Origin: an uncultured Oscillospiraceae bacterium
GTDB taxonomy: Bacteria; Bacillota; Clostridia; Oscillospirales; Oscillospiraceae
Reading direction: 5' to 3'
DNA length: 52,506 bases
Assembly (NCBI GenBank): GCA_944385535.1
Contig: CALWXR010000012.1
Span: 1-52,506, forward strand
In this document: positions 24,487 through 32,621 of the stretch, piece by piece
How positions within the stretch are numbered: position 1 is the first letter of the stretch
How the letters are laid out: every line of letters starts with the position of its first letter
Notes under the pieces: model-generated
What the model was told of the DNA's origin: nothing
The model's database searches: none
The model's input: the letters and a program-made list of their open reading frames with translations, nothing else
Made by a program: the position numbers and the translations under genes

Positions 24487-25395
24487 TTAACAATAGGTTT
24501 TGACGGCGGCTTGGATCATGGAAGCGCACTCGTCCGCAATGGGCAGGTCGCTTTCCACCAGCGGCGCCAGGGGCAGGCGGACGCTTCCGCAGTCCGGTCC
24601 GTCCATCCGGCGGAGGATCTCCTTAATCATGGCGTACATGTTGCCATGGCCGGAGCACATCTTATAGATGATCCGGCAGGCCTCGTTCTGGATTTGACGG
24701 GCCTTCTCCAGATTGCCGGAGAGGAATTCCTTGCGCATCTGAATGTACAGCTCAGGCATAGCCCCGTAGGTGCCGCCGATTCCGCCGATGGCCCCCATAG
24801 CCAGGCCGGAGATCAGCTGCTCGTCAGGGCCGTTGAACACGATGGCTCCCTCGTCCCGCCACATCTGGATGTCCTGGGTGGGCATGGAGGAGTTCTTCAC
24901 GCCAATGACTTTGGGGTTTTTCAGCATCTCCTTCAGCAGGGGTACGGTCAGCGCCACGCCTGCCAGCTGAGGAATGTTGTAGATGATAAAGTCGGTGTTG
25001 GGGGCGGCGGCGCTGATGTGGTTCCAGTACTGGGCCACCGCGTAGGGGGGCAGCTTAAAGTAGATGGGCGGGATGGCCGCAATGGCGTCCACCCCCAGGC
25101 TTTCCGCGTGGGCGGCCAGGATCTGAGAGTCGGCGGTGTTGTTGCAGGCCACGTGGGCGATGATGGTGAGCTTGCCCTCGGCCTCCGCCATCACATTTTC
25201 CAGCACGATCTTCCGCTCTTCCACACTCTGGTAGATGCACTCCCCGGAGGAGCCGCCTACGTACAGGCCGGTCACCCCTTTGTCCAGGAAATGCCGGGTC
25301 AGCGCCCGGACAGCGGCCGGGGCGATGTTTCCCTCAGCGTCGTAGCAGGCGTAGAAGGCGGGGAAGATCCCCTCATATTTTTTCATATCGGTCAT
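24487..25395 (-). CDS. nanA: DHDPS-family aldolase, probable N-acetylneuraminate lyase
   Basis: A 302-residue TIM-barrel aldolase. Key segments: GGSSGECIYQS (substrate carboxylate binding), FIIYNIPQLAGVAL with the Tyr, and the Schiff-base Lys in VIGVKNSSMPTQD. These fit the NanA branch of the DHDPS family better than DapA. It should cleave sialic acid to N-acetylmannosamine and pyruvate. The neighbours (sugar ABC transporter, ROK kinase, AGE epimerase, RpiR regulator) support this. The start follows AAGGAGAACATTT. Confidence 0.85.
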   Translation of the reverse strand: MTDMKKYEGIFPAFYACYDAEGNIAPAAVRALTRHFLDKGVTGLYVGGSSGECIYQSVEERKIVLENVMAEAEGKLTIIAHVACNNTADSQILAAHAESLGVDAIAAIPPIYFKLPPYAVAQYWNHISAAAPNTDFIIYNIPQLAGVALTVPLLKEMLKNPKVIGVKNSSMPTQDIQMWRDEGAIVFNGPDEQLISGLAMGAIGGIGGTYGAMPELYIQMRKEFLSGNLEKARQIQNEACRIIYKMCSGHGNMYAMIKEILRRMDGPDCGSVRLPLAPLVESDLPIADECASMIQAAVKTYC

Positions 25396-25437
25396 AAATG
25401 TTCTCCTTATTATAAGCTCCTTTAGGCGGGAGGGGGC

Positions 25438-26352
25438 TTAACCCTTCACCGCGCCCATGGTGATGCCCTTGGTAAAGTACTTCTGGAAAATCAAGAATAC
25501 GATGATGATAGGCACCGACGCCAAAGCGGAGCCTGCCATCAGAAGTCCGAAGTCCGTGGAGTTCTCGCCCTGCATGGTGGCGATGCCCAGGGAGATGGTC
25601 AGCTGCTCAGTGCTCATGAGCATAATCAGCTGCATGAAGTAATCGTTCCAGGAGTTGATAAAGGTGAAAATGGCGCAGGCGCCCACGCCGGGCTTAATCA
25701 TGGGGAACATGACGTCGGTAAAGGTGCGCCACTCATTGGCGCCGTCGATCCGGCAGGCCTCCACCATTTCCGTGGGAATGCCCTCGGAAAACTGCTTCAG
25801 CAGGAACACGCCGAAGGGCCAGCCCACAATGGGGATGATCACCGACCAGATGGTATCGTACAGGTCCAGGGCGGACATCTCCCGCAGCAGAGGGATGAGG
25901 ATCACCTGCTTGGGCAGGGCCATTGCGCAGACGATCAGGCTGAAAAGAATGGTCTTGCCGTAGAACCGCTTTTTCGCCAAGGCGTAGCCCGCCATGGCGG
26001 CGGTGAGACAGGTGAGCAGCATGGAGCTGACGCTCATAAACACCGTGTTCACCAGCCAGCGGACAGCGGCAGGCACCGTGGGGCCGGTGATGCGATAGTC
26101 AAAAAGCTCAAAACCAAACAGCGGGGCGGAGCGCTTGCTCATCAGGTTTTCGTAGTTGGTCATGACCCATTCCGAGGGAACCCACACCGGGGTGGTGGAC
26201 AGGATCTCGGTTTTGGTCTTAAAGGAACCGGTAATGATCCAGTACAGGGGGAACAGGAAGGTAAAAGCAACAAGGCAGATCAGCACGCAGCAAATGATGT
26301 AATACGCTCTGGAATGTCTCTGCTCGGGAGCCAGCGAATTGTGTTTAGCCAT
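25438..26352 (-). CDS. Sugar ABC transporter permease (MalG/SatG-like)
   Basis: A 304-residue membrane protein with six TM helices. The EAA loop typical of MalG permeases is near residue 195 (EMVEACRIDGANEWRTFTDV), which contacts the ATPase. The ATPase subunit is not encoded here, so a shared MsiK/UgpC-type ATPase elsewhere is likely, as usual for carbohydrate uptake type-1 systems. The start follows GGGGGAGGTACGATT. Confidence 0.93.
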   Translation of the reverse strand: MAKHNSLAPEQRHSRAYYIICCVLICLVAFTFLFPLYWIITGSFKTKTEILSTTPVWVPSEWVMTNYENLMSKRSAPLFGFELFDYRITGPTVPAAVRWLVNTVFMSVSSMLLTCLTAAMAGYALAKKRFYGKTILFSLIVCAMALPKQVILIPLLREMSALDLYDTIWSVIIPIVGWPFGVFLLKQFSEGIPTEMVEACRIDGANEWRTFTDVMFPMIKPGVGACAIFTFINSWNDYFMQLIMLMSTEQLTISLGIATMQGENSTDFGLLMAGSALASVPIIIVFLIFQKYFTKGITMGAVKG

Positions 26353-26368
26353 AATCGTACCTCCCCCC

Positions 26369-27280
26369 TTATTTCTCCTGGCCGACCTTGAACTGAATGG
26401 CCGACAGGATGGCGATGATGATCGCCAGAATTACGCCCATGGCGTTGCCGTAGCCGTACTTATACAGCTTGAAGGCGTTGTAGTAGATGTAATACATGAT
26501 GGTCATGGTGGAATTGTTGGGACCACCGGAGGTCAGCAGCTGGATCAGGGCAAAGCACTGGAAGGAGTTAATGGTGGTGATGACCAGGATGTACAGGGTG
26601 GTGGGCATCATCTGGGGCCACTTGATTTTCCAGAAGGCCTGCATTGAGGTAGCGCCGTCCACCTCGGCAGCCTCCACCAGGGACTTGTCCACATTGTCCA
26701 GAGCGGAGACGTACAGCACAATGGGCTGGCCCACGGAGGTGGTCAGCAGGATCAGAATGATGCACCCCAGGGCATACCGTTCGTCTCCCAGCCAGTTGAT
26801 GGGCTTATCCAAAATTCCCAGCACGTCCTTGCCCAGGTAGTTGAAAATGCCGTAGTAATTGTTGAACATCCACTTCCAGACCATGGTGACCGCCACGGAG
26901 CCGGTGACCACAGGCAGATAGAAGATGCACCGGAAAGCGGAGGTAGCGGCTACCGGCATCTTGCTGATGATGGAGGCAACCCACATGGAGAAAGCGCAGG
27001 TGACAGGTACAGAAACCACCACGATCACCAGGGTGTTTTTCAGGGCGATCCAGAACACCTGATCCTGGAACAGCGTCTTATAGTTATCCAGGCCGGTGAA
27101 AATGTCTTCCCGTCCCATGGTGGCGTCGAAGAAGCTGGTATAGACGCACATAAACATGGGGTAAAGCACAAAGCCCACAAAGAAAAGCAGGAAGGGCAGC
27201 AGGAACAAGTATGCGGCGATATTCTCCTGCATTACCAGCCGGCGCTGCCGTTTGCTGTATTGAATTTGATTCTTTACCAA
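26369..27280 (-). CDS. Sugar ABC transporter permease (MalF-like), TTG start
   Basis: A 303-residue six-helix permease with the EAA loop DKSLVEAAEVDGATSMQAF. The start is a TTG at 27280, with GAGGAGGATCCC at correct spacing and the sequence (TTG)VKNQIQYSKRQRRLVMQENI; the next ATG (MQENIAAYLF) has no SD. It is separated from the binding-protein gene by 199 bases holding an attenuator-like hairpin, and by only 16 bases from the second permease. Confidence 0.92.
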   Translation of the reverse strand: MVKNQIQYSKRQRRLVMQENIAAYLFLLPFLLFFVGFVLYPMFMCVYTSFFDATMGREDIFTGLDNYKTLFQDQVFWIALKNTLVIVVVSVPVTCAFSMWVASIISKMPVAATSAFRCIFYLPVVTGSVAVTMVWKWMFNNYYGIFNYLGKDVLGILDKPINWLGDERYALGCIILILLTTSVGQPIVLYVSALDNVDKSLVEAAEVDGATSMQAFWKIKWPQMMPTTLYILVITTINSFQCFALIQLLTSGGPNNSTMTIMYYIYYNAFKLYKYGYGNAMGVILAIIIAILSAIQFKVGQEK

Positions 27281-27420
27281 AGGGATCCTCCTCTCAAAGT
27301 TCCCGAAATGCCTTGGGGATCCTCCGCTCAGCAGCCTATTTCCGCCGCAGCCCTTTCGTTACGGAGAAAATACATCCGCTGACCGGTGTGGATTACGGAG
27401 CCAAGACCTCCCTTGAAGTG

Positions 27421-27451
27421 AGCGCCCCTCCCCTTAGAGGGAAGGGGCGCT
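27421..27451 (-). terminator. Attenuator-like hairpin between binding protein and permeases
   Basis: AGCGCCCCT and AGGGGCGCT form the base, with an inner CCC/GGG pairing. It lies 29 bases after the binding-protein stop and has no strong T-run. Such structures commonly stabilise the upstream mRNA and lower permease expression. The rest of 27281-27479 shows no gene. Confidence 0.5.
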
Positions 27452-27479
27452 GTGTTAGTTTGCCTCTGGAAGTTCAGGA

Positions 27480-28817
27480 TCAGCCGGCGGAAGCGGCGGC
27501 GTTGGACGCATCCTGGGCGGTCTGCATCTCAGCCAGGATCGCCTCCGCGGTACCATCGGAGGAGTTGACCCGCTGGAGCATGTTCCACCACTCGGTACGA
27601 GCCTGGGTCCAGCCCAGGGTCACCTGGTAGTAGTCGCCCTGCATGGGATCCAGGGCAGAGTACTCGGTGATCAGGGGGTTGACAGACTCAAAGCCGGGCA
27701 GGTCACGGACGGGGGTAAAGTTGGTGGCCTCAACCGTCTTGGTGTACTGGGCGTCATCCTGGCTCATGAACTGGATGAAGGTCTTGGCGGCCTCGATCTT
27801 GGCCTCGTCGCCGTTGTCGAACACGCCGAAGCCCCAGATGCCCATCTGCAGGGAGGGCTCAGAGTCGGAGGGGAATGCCATGGGCAGTACGTCGAAGGTC
27901 AGAGCATCCGCATTGTTCAGCTCGTCATTGATGTTCCAGCAGAAGCTCATCTGGAAGGTGCCGTTGATAAAGTTCTGAATGGCCTCGGAAGCCACGATGG
28001 CGGGGTCAAAGACAATGCCGTCCTGGGCGTACAGCTTGGCAAGGCCCTCGGCGTTCTCCTGAGAAGCGTAAGTATACTCGGTGTGCTCCGCGTTGGCATA
28101 GGTGCCGCCGCCGATGTTGGTGATCAGCGCCCGGGTGCCCTGGTCGCCGCCATGGCCGCCGCAGTAGATGGCGCCCACATACTCGTGACCGGCGTCATAG
28201 ACCGCCTGAACAGCCTTCAGGAAATCCTCCACGGAGTTCCAGGTGTGGGTCTCCTCGTTCAGGTACTGCAGAGCGCCGGCAGCCTCGAACACATCCCGGT
28301 TAATGGCCATGCCATGGGTAATCATGCACACAGGCATTTCGTAAACCGCGCCGTCAGTGCCGGTGCAGGAGGCCAGAACGGAGTCATAGGTGCCTTCAGG
28401 GACGATGTCCGCCAAATCCACCATCAGACCCTTGGCGCCCCAGTTGGCAACCAGACGCTCGGGGCCTTCCATAACGATGTCGGGAGCCTGGCCGCCTTCG
28501 ATGGCGGTGTTCACCTTGTCGTCACCGTTGGTGTAGTCCAGGTACTCCACCTTCACGGTGATGTTGGGATAAACGGCGTTGAAGTCCGCCAGCAGAGACT
28601 TGACGGTGGCTTCGTCGGTCCACTTGCCGATGGGGTAGGTCCACAGGCTGATTTCCACGGGCGCGGCCTCGTCAGTGGCAGCCTCGGTCTGCTGCGCTTC
28701 GGTCTGCTGGGTTTCCGCAGCGGGGGCTGTGGTTTCCTCGGGAGCCTTCTCCACGGAGCAGGCAGCGAAGGAAGCAACCATGACCAGGGCCAGCAGAAGG
28801 GCAATCATCTTCTTCAT
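27480..28817 (-). CDS. Extracellular sugar-binding lipoprotein, probably sialic acid
   Basis: A 445-residue lipoprotein: signal MKKMIALLLALVMVASFAAC, a Glu/Thr/Gln-rich spacer to residue 50, then a family-1 solute-binding fold (ISLWTYPIGKWTDEATVKSL, then LADFNAVYPNITVKVEYLDY, APDIVMEGPERLV, then FINGTFQMSFCWNIND). It delivers the substrate to the two permeases encoded downstream. Sialic acid is inferred only from the linked nanA/AGE genes. The start follows TTAGGAGGAAATACTG. A strong promoter lies 138 bases upstream. Confidence 0.9.
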   Translation of the reverse strand: MKKMIALLLALVMVASFAACSVEKAPEETTAPAAETQQTEAQQTEAATDEAAPVEISLWTYPIGKWTDEATVKSLLADFNAVYPNITVKVEYLDYTNGDDKVNTAIEGGQAPDIVMEGPERLVANWGAKGLMVDLADIVPEGTYDSVLASCTGTDGAVYEMPVCMITHGMAINRDVFEAAGALQYLNEETHTWNSVEDFLKAVQAVYDAGHEYVGAIYCGGHGGDQGTRALITNIGGGTYANAEHTEYTYASQENAEGLAKLYAQDGIVFDPAIVASEAIQNFINGTFQMSFCWNINDELNNADALTFDVLPMAFPSDSEPSLQMGIWGFGVFDNGDEAKIEAAKTFIQFMSQDDAQYTKTVEATNFTPVRDLPGFESVNPLITEYSALDPMQGDYYQVTLGWTQARTEWWNMLQRVNSSDGTAEAILAEMQTAQDASNAAASAG

Positions 28818-28954
28818 CAGTATTTCCTCCTAATCATAATTCTTTTATGCAATCACGGCCTTGCGCCGCGAGAGCCAGATTCAAAATTCCCCAAATCGGG
28901 GAGTGGGAAACAATTTCCCGCCGCTTACCGGGGATTTTCCCCGTCCGCAAATTC

Positions 28955-28983
28955 ATCTTACAATAATCGCCCGGTAAAGTCAA
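28955..28983 (-). promoter_or_regulatory. Promoter of the sialate transporter operon
   Basis: On the minus strand TTGACT (28978-28983), 17 bases, TAAGAT (28955-28960), about 138 bases before the binding-protein start. A CCGGGGA/TCCCCG hairpin lies in the leader. Confidence 0.65.
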
Positions 28984-29047
28984 CCAAAAAATGAAAATAA
29001 TTTTCTAAAAATGCCTTAAAAAGAAAATTTCTTCCATTTCGCACAAT

Positions 29048-29057
29048 GAAACGTTTC
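29048..29057. promoter_or_regulatory. LacI-type operator GAAACGTTTC
   Basis: A perfect 10-bp palindrome with the central CG typical of LacI/CcpA-family sites, 65 bases upstream of the -35 box of the transporter promoter. It could bind the LacI regulator encoded at 32622-33656 or CcpA. Confidence 0.5.
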
Positions 29058-29171
29058 CTTTTTTTTGCAAACTGACGAACTTTTTTTCTTCCCTTGACGA
29101 ATGGGAATGGGGAAAGTATGCTATTGTTAGAGTAACCAGTATACCATAGCTTTTCCACGAAATATAGAAAA

Positions 29172-29198
29172 AGCCGCCTGCTTTATGGTCAGGCAGCT
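29172..29198 (-). terminator. Terminator overlapping the end of the YesL gene
   Basis: On the minus strand GCTGCCTG and CAGGCGGC pair across ACCATAAAG and are followed by TTTTTC. The upstream arm includes the last codons and stop of the gene. Confidence 0.65.
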
Positions 29199-29812
29199 TC
29201 CTCCCGGGTTAAGAAGGGCTTGAATATAGGCTCCACCAGCACCGACGCTGTCAGACAGGCAAAGGCGGGCAGGAAAAACAGCGGAAACAGATACCGCAGG
29301 CACAGATACATGGCCCCGCCTGTCAGCAGTCCCAAAAGCAATGTCCTGGGGAAATGGGCCAGGGACAGCAGCAGCGTGTTTTTCAGCAGCTGGGGCAGGG
29401 GGTTTTCAAACCGGGACAGCACCGCGAACATCAGGCTGAACATTCCCAGCGCCGCCACCGCCAGCAAAATCGCCAGACAAAAGAAGGCCCAGGAAAGGCT
29501 CCCCGCCGCGCACCCGTTCCAAACCCGGATCAGCCCCCAGCCGCCCCCCGCAAATGCCGACAACATCAGCAAGCCGGGCACGATCCCCGGCTTCAGGTTC
29601 CGGCGGAAGGAATGGAAAAAGCGCCCCCAGGAATGCTTGTCCCCCTGGCGAAAGCACCGGTAGGCCGCGTCATACAGCGCGGCCCAGGACGCGCCCAGGG
29701 TAACAAGCGGAAAGCACCCCAGCACCCAGAACAAACTGAGAAACACGCAGTCGGTGATCTGGGAAAGGGTAATCATCAGCGGATTGTCAGGGTCAAGCAG
29801 CTTTCGGAACAT
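29189..29812 (-). CDS. yesL: YesL (DUF624) family membrane protein
   Basis: A 207-residue protein starting MFRKLLDPDNPLMITLSQIT after CGGAGGTGCGCC. It has about five TM segments and the DUF624 core LFWVLGCFPLVTLGASWAALYDAAYR. YesL proteins accompany sugar ABC transporters and polysaccharide-degradation genes in Firmicutes but have no defined biochemical role. It has its own promoter next to the 435-bp repeat (29899-29927). Confidence 0.85.
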   Translation of the reverse strand: MFRKLLDPDNPLMITLSQITDCVFLSLFWVLGCFPLVTLGASWAALYDAAYRCFRQGDKHSWGRFFHSFRRNLKPGIVPGLLMLSAFAGGGWGLIRVWNGCAAGSLSWAFFCLAILLAVAALGMFSLMFAVLSRFENPLPQLLKNTLLLSLAHFPRTLLLGLLTGGAMYLCLRYLFPLFFLPAFACLTASVLVEPIFKPFLTREEAA

Positions 29813-29898
29813 GGCGCACCTCCGGGAAATGGATACCTGGTAAGGGGTCGGGGGGCATATTGGCATGCCGCCAAACCCCGGATTGAACCGGTAAGTTC

Positions 29899-29927
29899 AT
29901 TGTAGCACAAAGATCCGCATCTGTCAC
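29899..29927 (-). promoter_or_regulatory. Promoter of the YesL gene
   Basis: On the minus strand GTGACA (29922-29927), 17 bases, TACAAT (29899-29904). The repeat element begins 6 bases upstream. Confidence 0.55.
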
Positions 29928-29932
29928 CTGGG

Positions 29933-30369
29933 ATATAAAATTATATGCTTATCGGCTTGGTTCAGCAAAGACTCTGCCAGTGCAGGTGAAAGAGGAATGT
30001 TCGTTGGTTTCTCCGAGCTTCCCTGAAAAATGGCGGGCTTGAGGTTGGGTAGTGATTGGGGTGCTGTGCACCGATTCGGGCACCGTACCCATTCAGTGGT
30101 GAAAGGGTATACCGGCACTTCCCAAGTGCGCGCCGGGAGGGGTCCGGGGAGGGCGGCTCTGGCGCGGGAGCTGGCCAGCGTTCAGCGCCTCCCCGGTCGG
30201 CTTCTTTGCTTCCTTTCTTGCCGAGACAAGAAAGGAAGGCCCCCGGCAGGGTAGGGGAGCACCCGGACGAGGGATGCGCCAAACCTTTCCCGCATTTGCA
30301 TCATTCTTTCGGATAGAAAATCTGGTTTCTTGCGTAAGCTGAGTTAACCAGATAAGCATATAAAATTAT
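29933..30369. mobile_element. 435-bp structured repeat element, copy A
   Basis: The element is bounded by TTATATGCTTATC (29941-29953) and its exact complement GATAAGCATATAA (30351-30363). The string ATATAAAATTAT occurs at both edges (29933-29944 and 30358-30369), like a target duplication overlapping the inverted repeats. Inside are a four-run G-tract (30135-30153), a GCACTT/AAGTGC hairpin and a 12-bp hairpin CTTCCTTTCTTG/CAAGAAAGGAAG (30209-30238). Bases 30161-30262 are identical to 52226-52327. Short frames exist on both strands but none resembles a protein. The copy fills the gap between the divergent yesL and AGE promoters. Confidence 0.75.
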
Positions 30370-30384
30370 TTCTTAATAGGAAAT

Positions 30385-30416
30385 TTATTGAAATTTATTT
30401 TCAATAATGGTATGAT
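30385..30416 (+). promoter_or_regulatory. AGE promoter overlapped by a palindromic operator
   Basis: TTGAAA (30388-30393), 17 bases, TATGAT (30411-30416). The palindrome TTATTGAAA-N5-TTTCAATAA (30385-30407) covers the -35 box. TGAAA-centred palindromes suit RpiR-family repressors, and the rpiR gene is second in this transcript. Confidence 0.7.
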
Positions 30417-30454
30417 GATAGTATCATTAAAAATCAAATGGGAGGGGTTACCTT

Positions 30455-31645
30455 ATGGATCGCGAAAAAATGATTGCTCAGCGGCAATGGGTTCAGGAGC
30501 AGCTGAAAAATGTGGCCGACTTCTGGCTGAAAAACGGCATGGATCCCGTTCACGGAGGCATCTATACCTGCCTGGACCGGCAGGGAAAGATTTACTCCAC
30601 CGACAAGAGCGTATGGATGCAGGGCCGGTGCGGCTGGACCTACGCCTACCTGTGCCATGTGTACGGGGTGAAAGAGGAATGGCTGGCGGCTTCCAAGAGC
30701 TGCATCGACTTTTTGGAAAACCACTGCGTCAACCACGAGGCCGGCGGACGGCTGTACTTTACCGTCACCGAGGACGGTCAGCCTCTGCGCCAGCGCCGCT
30801 ACTGCTTCTCCGAAGCCTTCTACTGCATCGCCAACGGAGAGTACTACGGAATCACCGGAAAAAAAGAGCACCTGGAGCGTGCCCGCCGGGCCTACGATAT
30901 GTACTGGAATTTGAATCACGGCATGGCCGATCCTACGGGCATGGGCCCCAAGTCCACCCGCCCGGGCCGGAGTCTGGGCATTCCCATGATCCTTTTAAAC
31001 GTCACCGGCGTATTGAAGCGGGTGGATCCGGAGCGGAAGGAAATTTATGACGCCCGGGCCAAGGAATGCGTGGAGGATATCTTCCGCTACCATGTAAAGC
31101 CGGAGCTGGGCTGCACCTTGGAAAACGTAGCCCCGGACGGCACGCCCCGCCTGAACATCACCGAGGGCCGGATGGTGAACCCCGGCCACGACATTGAGTG
31201 CAGCTGGTTCTTAATGGACTACGCCAACGACTCAGGCGACGCCGAGCTGCATAAAAAGGCGGTTAACGTATTTGACATGGCCTTTACCAAGGGTTGGGAT
31301 CCGGAATACGGCGGCATTCTGTACTTCATGGACTGCCTGGGCAATCCCCCGGAGGCCTATGAGCACGACATGAAGCTGTGGTGGCCCCACAACGAGGCCC
31401 TGATCGCCTCCCTGATGATCTACCGGGACACGGGAGACGAGCGGTATTTAGGCTACTTCGATCAGATCCTTGCCTACTGCCAGACCTATTTCGCCGACGA
31501 ATACGGCGAATGGTACGGGTATCTGCGCCGGGACGGCAAGCCCACCCAGCCCGCCTGCAAGGGCAGCACCTTCAAAGGCCCCTTCCACGTGCCCCGCTGC
31601 CTGATCCTGGTGGATCAGATGATGGGGCAGATCCTGGACCGGTAA
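30455..31645 (+). CDS. AGE family epimerase, probable N-acylglucosamine 2-epimerase
   Basis: A 396-residue (alpha/alpha)6-barrel protein. Family segments: GWTYAYLCHVYG, RRYCFSEAFYCIANGEYY, RMVNPGHDIECSWFLMDYA with the catalytic-type His, DPEYGGILYFMD, KLWWPHNEALIA with His and HVPRCLI. It would interconvert N-acetylmannosamine and N-acetylglucosamine, replacing the NanE (ManNAc-6-P epimerase) step, as in the Bacteroides nan pathway. The start follows GGGAGGGGTTACCTT. It is co-transcribed with the RpiR regulator. Confidence 0.92.
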   Translation: MDREKMIAQRQWVQEQLKNVADFWLKNGMDPVHGGIYTCLDRQGKIYSTDKSVWMQGRCGWTYAYLCHVYGVKEEWLAASKSCIDFLENHCVNHEAGGRLYFTVTEDGQPLRQRRYCFSEAFYCIANGEYYGITGKKEHLERARRAYDMYWNLNHGMADPTGMGPKSTRPGRSLGIPMILLNVTGVLKRVDPERKEIYDARAKECVEDIFRYHVKPELGCTLENVAPDGTPRLNITEGRMVNPGHDIECSWFLMDYANDSGDAELHKKAVNVFDMAFTKGWDPEYGGILYFMDCLGNPPEAYEHDMKLWWPHNEALIASLMIYRDTGDERYLGYFDQILAYCQTYFADEYGEWYGYLRRDGKPTQPACKGSTFKGPFHVPRCLILVDQMMGQILDR

Positions 31646-31691
31646 CCGCCTCTTCCATTTTTCAGGAGACTACACCGAAAGGAATGGTTCC

Positions 31692-32534
31692 ATGGATGAA
31701 CCCAATATTTTAGAGCGCATCCACGCTTCCTATTACCAGTTCACCGCCGCGGAACGGAAGGTAGCGGACTATGTTCTTGCCCAGTACAACCAGGTTCAGT
31801 TCATGTCCATCACCCAGCTGGCAGATGAATGCGGCACCGCTGAGGCCACCATTTCCCGGTTTTGCAGAAGTCTGAAATTAAAGGGCTTCAACGCCTTTAA
31901 ACTGGAGCTTGCCAAGCATTCCGCTTCCATCCCCTCAACCTCCAGTCACCACGAGCCGGATACTTCCCAGGGCCGGGTGGCGGAAGTGCGCCGCACAGCG
32001 GTGGAGGCGGTGCATCAAACCATAGACCTGGTGGAGCCGGCTCAGATCCTCCGGGCGGTAGAGCTGTTTGAATCCGCCCCCCGGGTCATGTGCATCGGCT
32101 CCGGCGGCAGTATGATTATCGCCAGCGAATGCGCCCATCTGTTCTCCACGATCAGCGGAAAGTTCTGTGCCGTATCCGACTCCCATCTGCAAATGACCGC
32201 CGCCGCCACCATGGATCCCAAGGACGTGATCGTTCTGTTCTCCTACTCCGGCGCAACCACCAGCGGCCTTCAGGCCCTGGAATACGCCAAAAGCAGAGGG
32301 ATCCGCACGGTGCTGGTGACCCGGTTCAAAAAGTCCCCGGCGGCCAAGCTGGCGGATGTGGTGCTCCGCTGCGGCTCCAACGAAAGCCCCTTCCAGCCGG
32401 GCTCCGTTCCCGCGAAAATCGCCCAGCTGGTGGTCATCGACACCTTGTTCCAGGAGTACTACCACCGGAATCGGGAAAGCAGCGATGAAAACATCCAGCG
32501 CATCGCCGACGCCCTGTCGGATAAGCATGTATAA
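31692..32534 (+). CDS. MurR/RpiR family transcriptional regulator
   Basis: A 280-residue protein with an N-terminal RpiR HTH (FTAAERKVADYVLAQYNQV, TQLADECGTAEATISRFCRS) and a C-terminal SIS domain (RVMCIGSGGSMIIASECAHL, VIVLFSYSGATTSG) that binds sugar phosphates. It most likely senses ManNAc-6-P or GlcNAc-6-P and controls the nan genes; the palindrome at 30385-30407 is the likely operator. It ends at a strong bidirectional terminator. Confidence 0.94.
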   Translation: MDEPNILERIHASYYQFTAAERKVADYVLAQYNQVQFMSITQLADECGTAEATISRFCRSLKLKGFNAFKLELAKHSASIPSTSSHHEPDTSQGRVAEVRRTAVEAVHQTIDLVEPAQILRAVELFESAPRVMCIGSGGSMIIASECAHLFSTISGKFCAVSDSHLQMTAAATMDPKDVIVLFSYSGATTSGLQALEYAKSRGIRTVLVTRFKKSPAAKLADVVLRCGSNESPFQPGSVPAKIAQLVVIDTLFQEYYHRNRESSDENIQRIADALSDKHV

Positions 32535-32567
32535 ATTTAACCACCGGCCGCGCCGGTGGTTAAATTT
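32533..32567. terminator. Bidirectional terminator between rpiR and lacI-type genes
   Basis: AAATTTAACCACCGGC (32533-32548) and GCCGGTGGTTAAATTT (32552-32567) form a perfect 16-bp stem with a 3-base loop and T/A tracts on both sides. Confidence 0.9.
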
Positions 32568-32621
32568 TTATAGTATGGCCGGCGGCAGTCTGCCTGCCAT
32601 GTGCTTTTGGATTGTCCCGGT

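Noticed and set aside
29962-30282. Short open frames on both strands of the 435-bp element (Arg/Pro/Gly-rich)
   Set aside because: Copies differ by frame-breaking indels (for example the insertion near 52201), there are no convincing ribosome-binding sites, and the composition simply reflects GC-rich hairpins.
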